Shown: in pieces, positions 9,417 through 19,102 of the stretch
Position numbering within the stretch: the first letter of the stretch is position 1
How the letters are laid out: each line of letters begins with the position of its first letter
Assembly: GCF_000787395.1 (NCBI RefSeq)
Contig: NZ_JRAA01000002.1
Coordinates: 248,001-312,000, forward strand
Reading direction: 5' to 3'
DNA: 64,000 nucleotides
Source: Solemya velum gill symbiont
Lineage (GTDB): Bacteria; Pseudomonadota; Gammaproteobacteria; Chromatiales; Chromatiaceae
Notes under the pieces: model-generated
Told to the model about the DNA's origin: nothing
The model's database searches: none
The model's input: only the letters and a program-made list of their open reading frames with translations
Translations under genes and position numbers: made by a program

Positions 9417-10481
9417 TCAGCTGATCTTCTGGTCCAGTGAACCTGAAGCATACTCTGCAAACATCACTTCAAGAGACTTGGCAGTGATCTTCGAACCATG
9501 ACCGGCACAGCCGAATGCTTCGTAACGTGCCTTACAGATATCCTTCATCGCCTCGGTAGAAACCTTGAGGAACTTGCGAGGATCGAAGTTTGAAGGATTT
9601 TCCATCAGGTGACGACGGACAGCACCGGTTGATGCCATACGCAAGTCTGTATCGATGTTGACCTTGCGAACACCGTGCTTGATGCCTTCAACGATTTCTT
9701 CAACAGGTACGCCATAGGTCTGGCCCATTTCGCCACCGTGGCTGTTGATGATCTCAAGCCAGTCCTGCGGTACAGATGATGAACCGTGCATAACGAGGTG
9801 AGTGTTGGGGATGCGCTCGTGGATCTCCTTGATGCGGTCGATACGCAGGACATCGCCAGTTGGCTCCTTGGTGAACTTGTAGGCACCGTGTGAAGTACCG
9901 ATAGCAATCGCAAGTGCGTCAACGTTAGTCGCCTTGACGAAATCGGCAGCCTCTTCAACACCGGTCAGCAGCTGATCCATGTCGAGCTTGCCTTCAGCGC
10001 CGTGGCCGTCTTCTTCACCCATCTCACCGGTTTCGAGTGAACCGAGACAACCCAGCTCGCCTTCAACGGTAACGCCACCGGCGTGTGCCATTTCAACTAC
10101 GGTACGGGTTACGTCGACGTTGTACTCGAATGAAGAAGGTGTCTTCATGTCAGCCATAAGTGAGCCGTCCATCATGACAGAGGTGAAACCTGACTGGATA
10201 GAGCGCAGACATACCGCTGGCTCAGAACCGTGATCCTGGTGCATAACAACAGGAATGTGCGGGTACATCTCAACAGCCGCCTGGATCAGGCGACGCAGGA
10301 AGGGCTCGCCCGCGTATGAACGCGCACCGGCAGAACCCTGCATAATAACTGGTGCATCAACTTCGTCAGCAGCCTGCATGATGGCATGCACCTGCTCCAT
10401 GTTGTTGACGTTGAAAGCCGGCATACCGAAATCGTTCTCGGCAGCGTAATCAAGCAATTGGCGCATTGAAATCAGAGCCAT
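9417..10481 (-). CDS. fba: Class II fructose-1,6-bisphosphate aldolase, Calvin-cycle type
   Basis: Zinc-dependent aldolase acting on fructose bisphosphate and, in the Calvin cycle, sedoheptulose bisphosphate. Metal and substrate motifs are visible: MHQDHGSEP near residue 81, [12 protein letters not shown], the His in TSHGAYKF, and [12 protein letters not shown]. The 354-residue length and the sequence style are those of the CbbA-like class IIB enzymes of autotrophs. It is the last gene of tkt-gap-pgk-pyk-fba, 93 bp after pyk. Confidence 0.96.
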   Translation of the reverse strand: MALISMRQLLDYAAENDFGMPAFNVNNMEQVHAIMQAADEVDAPVIMQGSAGARSYAGEPFLRRLIQAAVEMYPHIPVVMHQDHGSEPAVCLRSIQSGFTSVMMDGSLMADMKTPSSFEYNVDVTRTVVEMAHAGGVTVEGELGCLGSLETGEMGEEDGHGAEGKLDMDQLLTGVEEAADFVKATNVDALAIAIGTSHGAYKFTKEPTGDVLRIDRIKEIHERIPNTHLVMHGSSSVPQDWLEIINSHGGEMGQTYGVPVEEIVEGIKHGVRKVNIDTDLRMASTGAVRRHLMENPSNFDPRKFLKVSTEAMKDICKARYEAFGCAGHGSKITAKSLEVMFAEYASGSLDQKIS

Positions 10482-10574
10482 GATTGTCTCCTTCTGTTTC
10501 TATTGAAATTTCTTTAACAAAATTTATACATACCGGGCACATGCCCGCATTTTTACTCAGCAGTAATCTGTAAA

Positions 10575-12017
10575 TCAGTCTGGCAATACATGCTCGCCGA
10601 CACGGACGATTTTCATTACGTTTGTACCACCTTCGAGACCCTGGAAATCACCCTTGGTGATAATCACAAGGTCACCGTCGCGTACTGCACCGCGACGCAG
10701 GAGCTCATCAACAACTTCCTGATTGATGCGCTGTGAATCAGATTCGAGCGGGTGAAAGCTGATCGGGTAAACACCACGATAGAGAGTCACCCGTCGGCGT
10801 GTCGCTACAATCTCTGACATCGCAAAGATCGGAATACCCGAACTGATACGTGACATCCACAGTGCTGTTGAACCCGACTCGGTCAGAGCGGCAATGGCAG
10901 CTACGTTGAGATGGTTGCCTGTATACATGGCAGCCATCGCGATCGCTTCGTCAACACGTCCGAAATGGGTGTGCAGCCTGTGATCAGACTTTCTCGCTAT
11001 AGATTGTTTCTCAGCTTCATAGCAGACACGCCCCATCGCCTCGACAGCCTTCGCAGGATACTTGCCAACCGCACTCTCACCGGAGAGCATGACAGCATCT
11101 GTGCCATCGAGAACAGCGTTGGCAACGTCGAATACCTCGGCGCGTGTCGGAATCGGATTTTCAATCATCGATTCCATCATCTGGGTTGCTGTAATAACAA
11201 CCTTGTTACGCTCACGCGTTTTACGGATCAGCATTTTCTGCGCGGCTGGCAGTTCAGCATCACCGATCTCAACACCAAGGTCTCCGCGAGCCACCATGAT
11301 GATGTCAGTTGCATCGATAATCGATTCGATAACATCAAGCGCCTCGGCGCGTTCGATCTTGGCGACTATCGCAGCTGAACCACCCTGTTCCTGCAGCAGT
11401 GCACGAGCCATCTCGATATCATCGGCCGATTGCACAAAGGAGACTGCAAGGTAGTCAGCATCGATTTTTGCAGCAAACTCAATATCGTGCTTGTCCTTGT
11501 CAGTTAGTGCCGGAGCAGAAAGTCCACCACCCTGCTTGTTGATACCCTTGTTGTCAGACAGCGGGCCGCCGACCTGAACTTTACATGAGATCTTGCTGCC
11601 GTTGACGTCTTCTACCCAAAGGACAATCTTGCCGTCATTGATGAGCAGAGTATCGCCGCGTGAAAGATCGCTCGGCAACTGCTTGTAGGTACAACCGACA
11701 ATATCGATATTACCTTCGTCGATCGGGTAATCGATGTCGATAGTAAAGGATGCGCCAATTTCAAGATTGACCTCGCCATCCTTGAACTGACCAGTACGAA
11801 TCTTAGGTCCTTGCAGATCGACCAGAACGCCAACCTGGCGGCCACTGGCACGTGCACGATTGCGCAACTGCTCCGCTCGTTCGGCATGCTCTTCATGGCT
11901 GCCGTGCGAGAGGTTGATACGAACCACGTCGACACCTGCGGTGATCAGGTCATCGATGACTTTGGGATCATCGGTAGCCGGACCGAGTGTTGCGACAATT
12001 TTTGTACGTTTTGGCAT
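10575..12017 (-). CDS. pyk: Pyruvate kinase
   Basis: Converts phosphoenolpyruvate and ADP to pyruvate and ATP. It starts with the family signature KRTKIVATLGPATDDPKVI, has the RINLSHGS segment, the active-site IVAKIERAEALD motif and the ARGDLGVEIG loop, then the C-terminal regulatory domain. The length of 480 fits the family. It lies 11 bp after pgk in the carbon cluster. Presence of pyk inside a Calvin-type cluster is common in chemoautotrophic proteobacteria. Confidence 0.97.
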   Translation of the reverse strand: MPKRTKIVATLGPATDDPKVIDDLITAGVDVVRINLSHGSHEEHAERAEQLRNRARASGRQVGVLVDLQGPKIRTGQFKDGEVNLEIGASFTIDIDYPIDEGNIDIVGCTYKQLPSDLSRGDTLLINDGKIVLWVEDVNGSKISCKVQVGGPLSDNKGINKQGGGLSAPALTDKDKHDIEFAAKIDADYLAVSFVQSADDIEMARALLQEQGGSAAIVAKIERAEALDVIESIIDATDIIMVARGDLGVEIGDAELPAAQKMLIRKTRERNKVVITATQMMESMIENPIPTRAEVFDVANAVLDGTDAVMLSGESAVGKYPAKAVEAMGRVCYEAEKQSIARKSDHRLHTHFGRVDEAIAMAAMYTGNHLNVAAIAALTESGSTALWMSRISSGIPIFAMSEIVATRRRVTLYRGVYPISFHPLESDSQRINQEVVDELLRRGAVRDGDLVIITKGDFQGLEGGTNVMKIVRVGEHVLPD

Positions 12018-12028
12018 AGTAGAGTTGC

Positions 12029-13210
12029 TTATCCCTTGGCGCGTTCTTCAAGCATGGCAACTGCAGGCAATGTCTTGCCTTCGAGATACTCGAGAAAAGC
12101 ACCACCAGCAGTTGAGATGTATGAGACCTTGTCGTAAATATCGTATTTCTGAATTGCCGCGATAGTGTCACCGCCGCCAGCGAGGCTGAATCCGTCTGCA
12201 TCGGCAATTGCCATTGAGACAGTCTTGGTTCCTTCTCCGAACTGGTCGAATTCAAATACGCCGACAGGACCGTTCCAGACGATAGTACCGGCCTTGCTGA
12301 TGATCTCTGCAAGTTCTTTGGCACTGTCAGGACCGATATCGAAAATCATGTCGTCATCTTCAACATCGCCTGCCGCCTTGAGAGTTGCCTCGGCTGTTTC
12401 GCTGAACTCCTTGCCGCAGACCACGTCGGTCGCGATTGGAATGTTGGCACCACGTGCTTTCATCTTCTCGACCAGCTCTTCTGCTGTACCGACGAGATCA
12501 TCTTCGCACAGTGATTTACCAACGTTGTTACCCATCGCCTTGAGGAAGGTATTCGCAATACCACCACCGACAACCAACTGGTCAACTTTCTCGGAAAGTG
12601 CCTCGAGAACGGTCAGCTTGGTAGAAACCTTTGAACCACCTACGATGGCAACCATCGGGCGCGCAGGTTCTGCAAGTGCTTTTGCGAGGTTGTCGAGCTC
12701 ACTTGCCAGCAGCAGTCCGGCACATGCAGTCGGAGCAAATTTACCGGCACCGTGTGTAGACGCCTGGGCGCGATGCGCAGTACCGAATGCGTCCATAACG
12801 AAAACATCACAAAGTGCTGCGTATTGTTTCGCCAGGTCTTCGTTGTCTTTCTTTTCACCAGCATTGAAACGAACGTTCTCGAAAAGAACAACTTCGCCAT
12901 CGGCAATTTCAGGAGCGTTGTCGAGGTAATCCTTGACCAGGCGAACCTCTGATCCCAGCTTTGCTGACATGTCGTCGGCAATCGGCTGCATCGAGTTCTC
13001 ATCATCAACCTTACCCTCTTCAGGACGGCCACGGTGGGACATTACCTGGACTTTAGCGCCTGCTTTCATGCAGTGCTCGATAGTCGGCATGGATGCGGAG
13101 ATACGCGCATCGGAAGTTACCTTGCCATCTTTTACAGGTACGTTCAGGTCAGCACGAATGAGTACGCGCTTGCCGGCGAGATCGAGGTCGGTCAGTTTAA
13201 TGAAGGACAT
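12029..13210 (-). CDS. pgk: Phosphoglycerate kinase
   Basis: Interconverts 1,3-bisphosphoglycerate/ADP and 3-phosphoglycerate/ATP; in the Calvin direction it phosphorylates 3-phosphoglycerate. Motifs: [13 protein letters not shown] near the N-terminus, SHRGRPEEG, and the C-terminal nucleotide loop [12 protein letters not shown]. An upstream in-frame ATG at 13222 exists, but the GGAG at 13217-13220 is 6 nt before ATG 13210, and [16 protein letters not shown] matches the usual N-terminus, so 13210 is chosen (393 residues). Confidence 0.97.
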   Translation of the reverse strand: MSFIKLTDLDLAGKRVLIRADLNVPVKDGKVTSDARISASMPTIEHCMKAGAKVQVMSHRGRPEEGKVDDENSMQPIADDMSAKLGSEVRLVKDYLDNAPEIADGEVVLFENVRFNAGEKKDNEDLAKQYAALCDVFVMDAFGTAHRAQASTHGAGKFAPTACAGLLLASELDNLAKALAEPARPMVAIVGGSKVSTKLTVLEALSEKVDQLVVGGGIANTFLKAMGNNVGKSLCEDDLVGTAEELVEKMKARGANIPIATDVVCGKEFSETAEATLKAAGDVEDDDMIFDIGPDSAKELAEIISKAGTIVWNGPVGVFEFDQFGEGTKTVSMAIADADGFSLAGGGDTIAAIQKYDIYDKVSYISTAGGAFLEYLEGKTLPAVAMLEERAKG

Positions 13211-13302
13211 AAAAGGCTCCATACGTCATATGAGAAAAATAATTAAAGCGATTTATTAAAAAATCAATTCTTAACAAATAGCTCTGGTACTCATGGCCGC
13301 CA

Positions 13303-13342
13303 CCCCGTGTACGGGGCTGAACCCCGGGCAAGCCCGGGGTGA
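13303..13342. repeat. Dispersed ACCCCGGG palindrome, copy B, with adjoining hairpin
   Basis: An 8-bp perfect stem ACCCCGGG / CCCGGGGT (13321-13328 / 13333-13340) directly preceded by a second small hairpin CCCCGTGTACGGGG (13303-13316). It sits in the gap between gap and pgk, inside the operon, so it may also act as an intercistronic RNA structure. Confidence 0.75.
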
Positions 13343-13361
13343 CGACCATAAGTCTTACAGC

Positions 13362-14366
13362 TTAATTGGCAGCAACGTGCTCCATGAAACGCAGCATGTT
13401 ACAAGTGTAGCCATACTCGTTGTCGTACCAGGAGACAACTTTCACGAAAGTGCCATCCAGTGCGATACCTGCTTCTGCATCGAAGATTGAAGAGAAGCCA
13501 TTACCACGGAAGTCAGTTGAAACAACTTTCTCGTCGGTGTAACCCAGAGTCTTGCTCATGTCGCCGTTCTCTGAAGCTTCTTTCATTGCAGCACAGATGT
13601 CTGCGTAATCTGCTTCGCCGTTGAGTTCAACAGTCAGGTCAACAACAGAAACGTCTGAAGTTGGTACGCGGAACGCCATACCAGTCAGCTTGCCGTTCAG
13701 CTCTGGCAGAACAACACCAACTGCCTTTGCAGCACCGGTAGATGAAGGGATGATGTTCTCGAGGATACCACGACCACCGCGCCAGTCTTTCATTGAAGGA
13801 CCGTCAACAGTCTTTTGGGTAGCAGTTGCAGCGTGAACAGTCGTCATCAGACCGCGCTTGATGCCCCACTTGTCGTTCAGAACCTTGGCAACAGGTGCGA
13901 GACAGTTGGTGGTACATGAAGCAGCAGAGATGATTGCCTGGCCAGCATACTCGCCGTGGTTAACACCATAGACGAACATTGGAGTGCCATCCTTTGAAGG
14001 CGCTGACATAACAACTTTCTTGGCGCCAGCATCGATGTGCTTCTGACAACCTTCTTCGGTCAGGAAGAAACCAGTACACTCAAGAATGATGTCTGCATCA
14101 ACATCGCCCCACTTGAGGTCAGCCGGATCACGCTCTGCAGTCAGGCGGATGTCCTTGCCGTTGACTGTCATGGTGTCGCCGCTAACTGAGATCTCGCCGT
14201 CGAAGTTACCGTGGACCGAGTCATACTTCAGCATGTATGCGAGGTAATCATTGTCCAGCAGGTCGTTGATACCAACAACTTCGATTTCAGGGAAATCTTT
14301 TGCGATTGCACGGAATGCCATGCGTCCGATACGGCCAAAACCGTTAATACCGACTTTAATTGTCAT
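13362..14366 (-). CDS. gap: Glyceraldehyde-3-phosphate dehydrogenase, type I
   Basis: Reversible oxidative phosphorylation of glyceraldehyde 3-phosphate. The Rossmann start [12 protein letters not shown], the Asp of the NDLLD segment after the second beta strand (NAD preference; NADP-forms usually lack it), the catalytic cysteine in [12 protein letters not shown] and the C-terminal SWYDNEYGY signature are all present. At 334 residues it is full length. Second gene of the carbon cluster, 68 bp after tkt. Confidence 0.97.
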   Translation of the reverse strand: MTIKVGINGFGRIGRMAFRAIAKDFPEIEVVGINDLLDNDYLAYMLKYDSVHGNFDGEISVSGDTMTVNGKDIRLTAERDPADLKWGDVDADIILECTGFFLTEEGCQKHIDAGAKKVVMSAPSKDGTPMFVYGVNHGEYAGQAIISAASCTTNCLAPVAKVLNDKWGIKRGLMTTVHAATATQKTVDGPSMKDWRGGRGILENIIPSSTGAAKAVGVVLPELNGKLTGMAFRVPTSDVSVVDLTVELNGEADYADICAAMKEASENGDMSKTLGYTDEKVVSTDFRGNGFSSIFDAEAGIALDGTFVKVVSWYDNEYGYTCNMLRFMEHVAAN

Positions 14367-14434
14367 AATTTTCTCCTAATTTTTCGAACTGAAATTGTAC
14401 GTCGGGCCGGTAATAGCCGGCCCTTATAAAACTC

Positions 14435-16411
<1,977 letters not shown>

Positions 16412-16722
16412 GTTTGTCTCCTATCTGAAATCAGAATATTCTAAAAAACTGTGTTTGCTAACCGAACTTCAACCTACGTCATTTCGTATCTGGCGATATA
16501 AGGCTGAGAGTCGATAGCAGAACGTAAAAATTTTGTGCGTGTCGCTACCTTGATAAATCGACCGATGCAACCAACTATTCTCCCTGAAGACGCCTTTGCG
16601 AGCAACATAATAGAAGCCTAATATGGGCTGTATCCCATAGAATTTTCTTTGGAGATCATAATGTTGCAGCGCAGCATCCTTGCGCATCAAGGAGTTAGCG
16701 ATTCCGGGTCAAGCTGAATGGA
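16412..16722. other. Intergenic region upstream of tkt, no gene seen
   Basis: 311 bp between the tkt start and the end of the thioredoxin-fold gene, both on the minus strand. It should contain the tkt operon promoter, but I could not pick a convincing -35/-10 pair. The only small structure is TATGGG / CCCATA at 16622-16639. A 73-codon minus-strand frame in the gap has no coding character. Confidence 0.5.
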
Positions 16723-17280
16723 TCAGGATTCAATCCACTTGATTGAGCAACCGATGCTTGGAATCTGCTCTTTTGGGCCCTGTCCGGTTTCAGCAACCTC
16801 TTTCATTGCCTCAAACAGGTCACGGCGGACGTCTCCCTCTGCCGTCTCTTTTCGGCTTTCATCGAGTCGACCACGGTACTGGAGTTCAAGATCAGCGTTG
16901 TAACCGAAGAAGTCAGGGGTGCAGACAGCGCCGTAGGCCTTGGCCACTTCCTGGCTCTCATCATATAGATAAGGAAAAGGCAGCTGCCACTCTTCGGCAA
17001 TTTTCTGCATGTTCTCGAAAGAGTCTTCCGGGTAGTTTGCTGCGTCATTGGAACTGATGGCAACAAAGTTGATGCCCATCGCCTTGAGTTCGTGCGCATC
17101 ACGTACGATTCGCTCACGCACAGCCTTTACATAAGGACAGTGGTTGCAGATAAACATCACAAGGAGGCCCTTCTCTCCCTTGCATGACTCCAGTGTCCAG
17201 GTTTTGCCATCGACACCAGGCAGGGAAAAATCGACTGCCGCCTCTCCGAAATTACATACGGGCGTTTCTGTTGAAACCAT
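16723..17280 (-). CDS. Thioredoxin-fold (AhpC/TSA-like) redox protein
   Basis: A 185-residue cytoplasmic protein of the peroxiredoxin/thioredoxin superfamily: DFSLPGVDGKTWTL at the start, then the redox motif FICNHCPYVKA with a CxxC-like C-N-H-C pair at about residue 45. This subfamily, with NHCPYV, is widespread and usually annotated as thioredoxin family protein; a thiol-reductase or peroxidase role is likely, the partner unknown. It is transcribed away from metK. Confidence 0.88.
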   Translation of the reverse strand: MVSTETPVCNFGEAAVDFSLPGVDGKTWTLESCKGEKGLLVMFICNHCPYVKAVRERIVRDAHELKAMGINFVAISSNDAANYPEDSFENMQKIAEEWQLPFPYLYDESQEVAKAYGAVCTPDFFGYNADLELQYRGRLDESRKETAEGDVRRDLFEAMKEVAETGQGPKEQIPSIGCSIKWIES

Positions 17281-17360
17281 TGCTCTACTCCTGTTACATC
17301 ATTTTTTATTGCGACGAATAGTACAGGGGATGCGTTGCCAGTGACAAGTTTCAAGTTGTT

Positions 17361-17449
17361 CTATTTGGGGTCAGAGTAAAAACTCTCGAGGATTTTACTC
17401 TGATCAGATACAGATCAGGCACCCGAGTTTTTACTCTGACCCCAAATAG
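17361..17449. repeat. 89-bp element with perfect 25-bp terminal inverted repeats
   Basis: Left arm 17361-17385 and right arm 17425-17449 are exact reverse complements, both containing GGGGTCAGAGT next to an A/T run. The 39-bp centre holds a degenerate copy of the same TTTTACTCTGA motif and a small CTGATC / GATCAG hairpin. I know the GGGGTCAGAGT motif as a recurrent flank of IS200-like REP-associated transposases in gammaproteobacteria, so this may be a non-autonomous relative. No transposase is present. Confidence 0.75.
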
Positions 17450-17495
17450 CCCCGCAGGGATGACGGCTGCTTCTGCAGAGTATTCCCGCCCCCTA

Positions 17496-17531
17496 TTGAC
17501 AATTACAGGCGACTTGACAATTACAGGCGAC
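17496..17531. repeat. 18-bp tandem direct repeat containing TTGACA
   Basis: TTGACAATTACAGGCGAC occurs twice head to tail (17496-17513, 17514-17531), with no mismatch. The second copy supplies the -35 hexamer of the metK promoter. Confidence 0.9.
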
Positions 17532-17541
17532 AGCGGATAAT
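17514..17541 (+). promoter_or_regulatory. Sigma-70 promoter for metK
   Basis: A perfect -35 TTGACA (17514-17519), a 16-bp spacer and a -10 GATAAT (17536-17541). The predicted start near 17548 places the SAM-II aptamer at the very 5' end of the transcript, as expected for a riboswitch leader. Confidence 0.75.
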
Positions 17542-17556
17542 TGGCCCTTGATTACA

Positions 17557-17610
17557 CGGCGCTGATTTGAACTCAGATTGCGGGCGCCTTATAAAACCGG
17601 CTAAAGAGAG
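17557..17610 (+). ncRNA. SAM-II riboswitch aptamer upstream of metK
   Basis: The sequence follows the SAM-II (metA-type) consensus closely: P1 5' strand GGCGC (17558-17562), the invariant TGATTT directly after it, a variable segment ending ATTGC, the P1 3' strand GCGCC (17584-17588), an ATAAA block, then GGCTAAAGAGAG that closes the pseudoknot (CTC at 17572-17574 can pair with GAG at 17606-17610). SAM-II binds S-adenosylmethionine and turns off methionine/SAM genes. Its position in front of the SAM synthetase gene fits feedback control. Confidence 0.87.
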
Positions 17611-17626
17611 AACGAAAAGTTTTCCG

Positions 17627-17665
17627 AGGCCCCGCGAGTTCATTCGCGGGGCCTTTTTTGTTTTT
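17627..17665 (+). terminator. Leader intrinsic terminator (riboswitch expression platform) before metK
   Basis: A stem AGGCCCCGCGA / TCGCGGGGCCT (17627-17637 / 17644-17654) with a 6-nt loop, followed by TTTTTTGTTTTT. It lies between promoter and metK, so it would abort metK transcription unless prevented. The aptamer segment 17580-17588 (GCGGGCGCC) can pair over 8 bp, with one bulged C, with the terminator arm 17628-17635, giving a possible antiterminator when SAM is absent. Confidence 0.85.
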
Positions 17666-17695
17666 ACGAACATTTGAATATGAGTAAGCGAACCA

Positions 17696-18865
17696 ATGAG
17701 CGAACATCTATTTACATCTGAGTCTGTATCCGAGGGTCATCCCGACAAAATGTGCGACCAGGTTTCTGATGCTGTACTGGATGCCATTATTGCCGAAGAT
17801 CCGCACGCACGTGTTGCCTGCGAAACTCTCGTCAAGACCGGTATGGCACTGATTGCTGGTGAAATCACCACAACTGCCAAGCCAGACTACGAGGCGATCA
17901 TTCGCAATACCATCCGCGAAATCGGCTACGACAGTTCCGACAAGGGTTTTGATTACGAATCCTGCGCCGTCATGACTGCTCTCGGTGTTCAGTCTCCCGA
18001 TATTAACCAGGGTGTCGACCGCTCACGCCCCGAAGATCAGGGTGCCGGTGACCAGGGACTCATGTTTGGCTATGCCACCCATGAAACCGAGGTGCTGATG
18101 CCAGCCGCGATCGAATATTCACATCGCCTCGTCGAACGCCAGTCGGAAGTTCGTAACAGCGGTGAGCTTGACTGGTTACGCCCGGATGCGAAATCACAGG
18201 TCACGCTGCGCTATGTCGACAATATCCCTGTCGCTATCGATGCTGTTGTACTCTCAACCCAGCACGCGGACACACTATCACTCGAAGCACTTCAGGACGC
18301 AGTTCTTGATGTCATCATCAAGCCGGTTCTCGAACCAACAGGACTACTGCACTCGGGCACCAAGTTCCACATCAATCCGACAGGCAAATTCGTTATCGGC
18401 GGTCCCATGGGTGATGCCGGACTGACTGGCCGCAAAATCATCGTCGATACTTACGGTGGTGCAGCCCGTCATGGTGGTGGTGCATTCTCAGGCAAGGATC
18501 CATCGAAAGTTGACCGTTCAGCTGCCTATGCCGGACGCTATGTTGCCAAGAATATCGTTGCTGCCGGTCTCGCCGACCGCTGTGAAATCCAGGTCTCCTA
18601 CGCTATCGGTGTTGCGGAACCGACTTCCATCACCATCGATACGTTTGGTACAGGACAAGTCAGTGATGAACGCATCACAGAACTGGTGCGTGAGCACTTT
18701 GACCTGCGTCCATACGGCATTCTGAAGATGCTTGACCTGCTCAACACGGACAAGATCAAGTACCGCAAGACGGCTGCCTACGGCCACTTCGGACGTGAGA
18801 ATGAAGGATTCAGTTGGGAAGAGACTGACAAGGCAGAGACTCTCAGGGCTGCTGTCGGGAGTTGA
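17696..18865 (+). CDS. metK: S-adenosylmethionine synthetase
   Basis: Makes SAM from methionine and ATP. Signatures: [17 protein letters not shown] at the start, the [12 protein letters not shown] hexapeptide region, the [19 protein letters not shown] motif and [13 protein letters not shown] near the end. Length 389 is normal. The ATG is 30 bp after the leader terminator U-tract with only a weak ribosome site (GAGTAAG). Expression should be controlled by the upstream SAM-II riboswitch. Confidence 0.98.
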   Translation: MSEHLFTSESVSEGHPDKMCDQVSDAVLDAIIAEDPHARVACETLVKTGMALIAGEITTTAKPDYEAIIRNTIREIGYDSSDKGFDYESCAVMTALGVQSPDINQGVDRSRPEDQGAGDQGLMFGYATHETEVLMPAAIEYSHRLVERQSEVRNSGELDWLRPDAKSQVTLRYVDNIPVAIDAVVLSTQHADTLSLEALQDAVLDVIIKPVLEPTGLLHSGTKFHINPTGKFVIGGPMGDAGLTGRKIIVDTYGGAARHGGGAFSGKDPSKVDRSAAYAGRYVAKNIVAAGLADRCEIQVSYAIGVAEPTSITIDTFGTGQVSDERITELVREHFDLRPYGILKMLDLLNTDKIKYRKTAAYGHFGRENEGFSWEETDKAETLRAAVGS

Positions 18866-18885
18866 TAGCCTTCTCTGTTTAGTCG

Positions 18886-18917
18886 AAACCCCGGGCATGT
18901 TCCGGGGTTTTCTTTTT
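18886..18917 (+). terminator. metK terminator
   Basis: A 9-bp stem AAACCCCGG / CCGGGGTTT (18886-18894 / 18902-18910) with 7-nt loop, followed by TCTTTTT. The stem is close to the dispersed ACCCCGGG palindrome. Confidence 0.9.
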
Positions 18918-18945
18918 GTGTTGCTTTCACGGGCAACTGACTTTG

Positions 18946-19026
18946 TGTCGCTGCGCGACAGCCGGGGCTTTGATTCGCGCGGTGGCGCGAGCGCACCCTG
19001 CTTTCTTGTGCTGACAAGAAAGCAGG
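18946..19026. repeat. Cluster of hairpins between metK and SLC13 permease
   Basis: Contains TGTCGC / GCGACA and a 13-bp perfect stem CCTGCTTTCTTGT / ACAAGAAAGCAGG (18997-19009 / 19014-19026) with a 4-nt loop, separated by GCGCGGTGGCGCGAGCGC. It lies between two convergent genes that each have their own terminator, so it looks like an inserted palindromic repeat rather than a termination signal. Confidence 0.6.
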
Positions 19027-19050
19027 CAATGAAACAGCTCCATCTGATAC

Positions 19051-19078
19051 AAAAAACCCCGGGACATGCCCGGGGTTT
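19051..19078 (-). terminator. Terminator of the SLC13 permease gene
   Basis: A 10-bp stem AAACCCCGGG / CCCGGGGTTT (19054-19063 / 19069-19078), read on the minus strand and followed by TTTTTT. Confidence 0.88.
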
Positions 19079-19102
19079 CAACTAGCAATTAGCAACTAGT
19101 GA

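Noticed and set aside
12165-12929. Plus-strand frame of 254 codons opposite pgk
   Set aside because: Ser/Pro-rich shadow of pgk without a ribosome site.
16469-16690. 73-codon frame upstream of tkt
   Set aside because: No ribosome site, odd composition, overlaps the expected tkt promoter region.
17557-17610. SAH or SAM-I riboswitch instead of SAM-II
   Set aside because: Too short for SAM-I and lacks the SAH core; the TGATTT, ATAAA and GCTAAA blocks fit SAM-II only.
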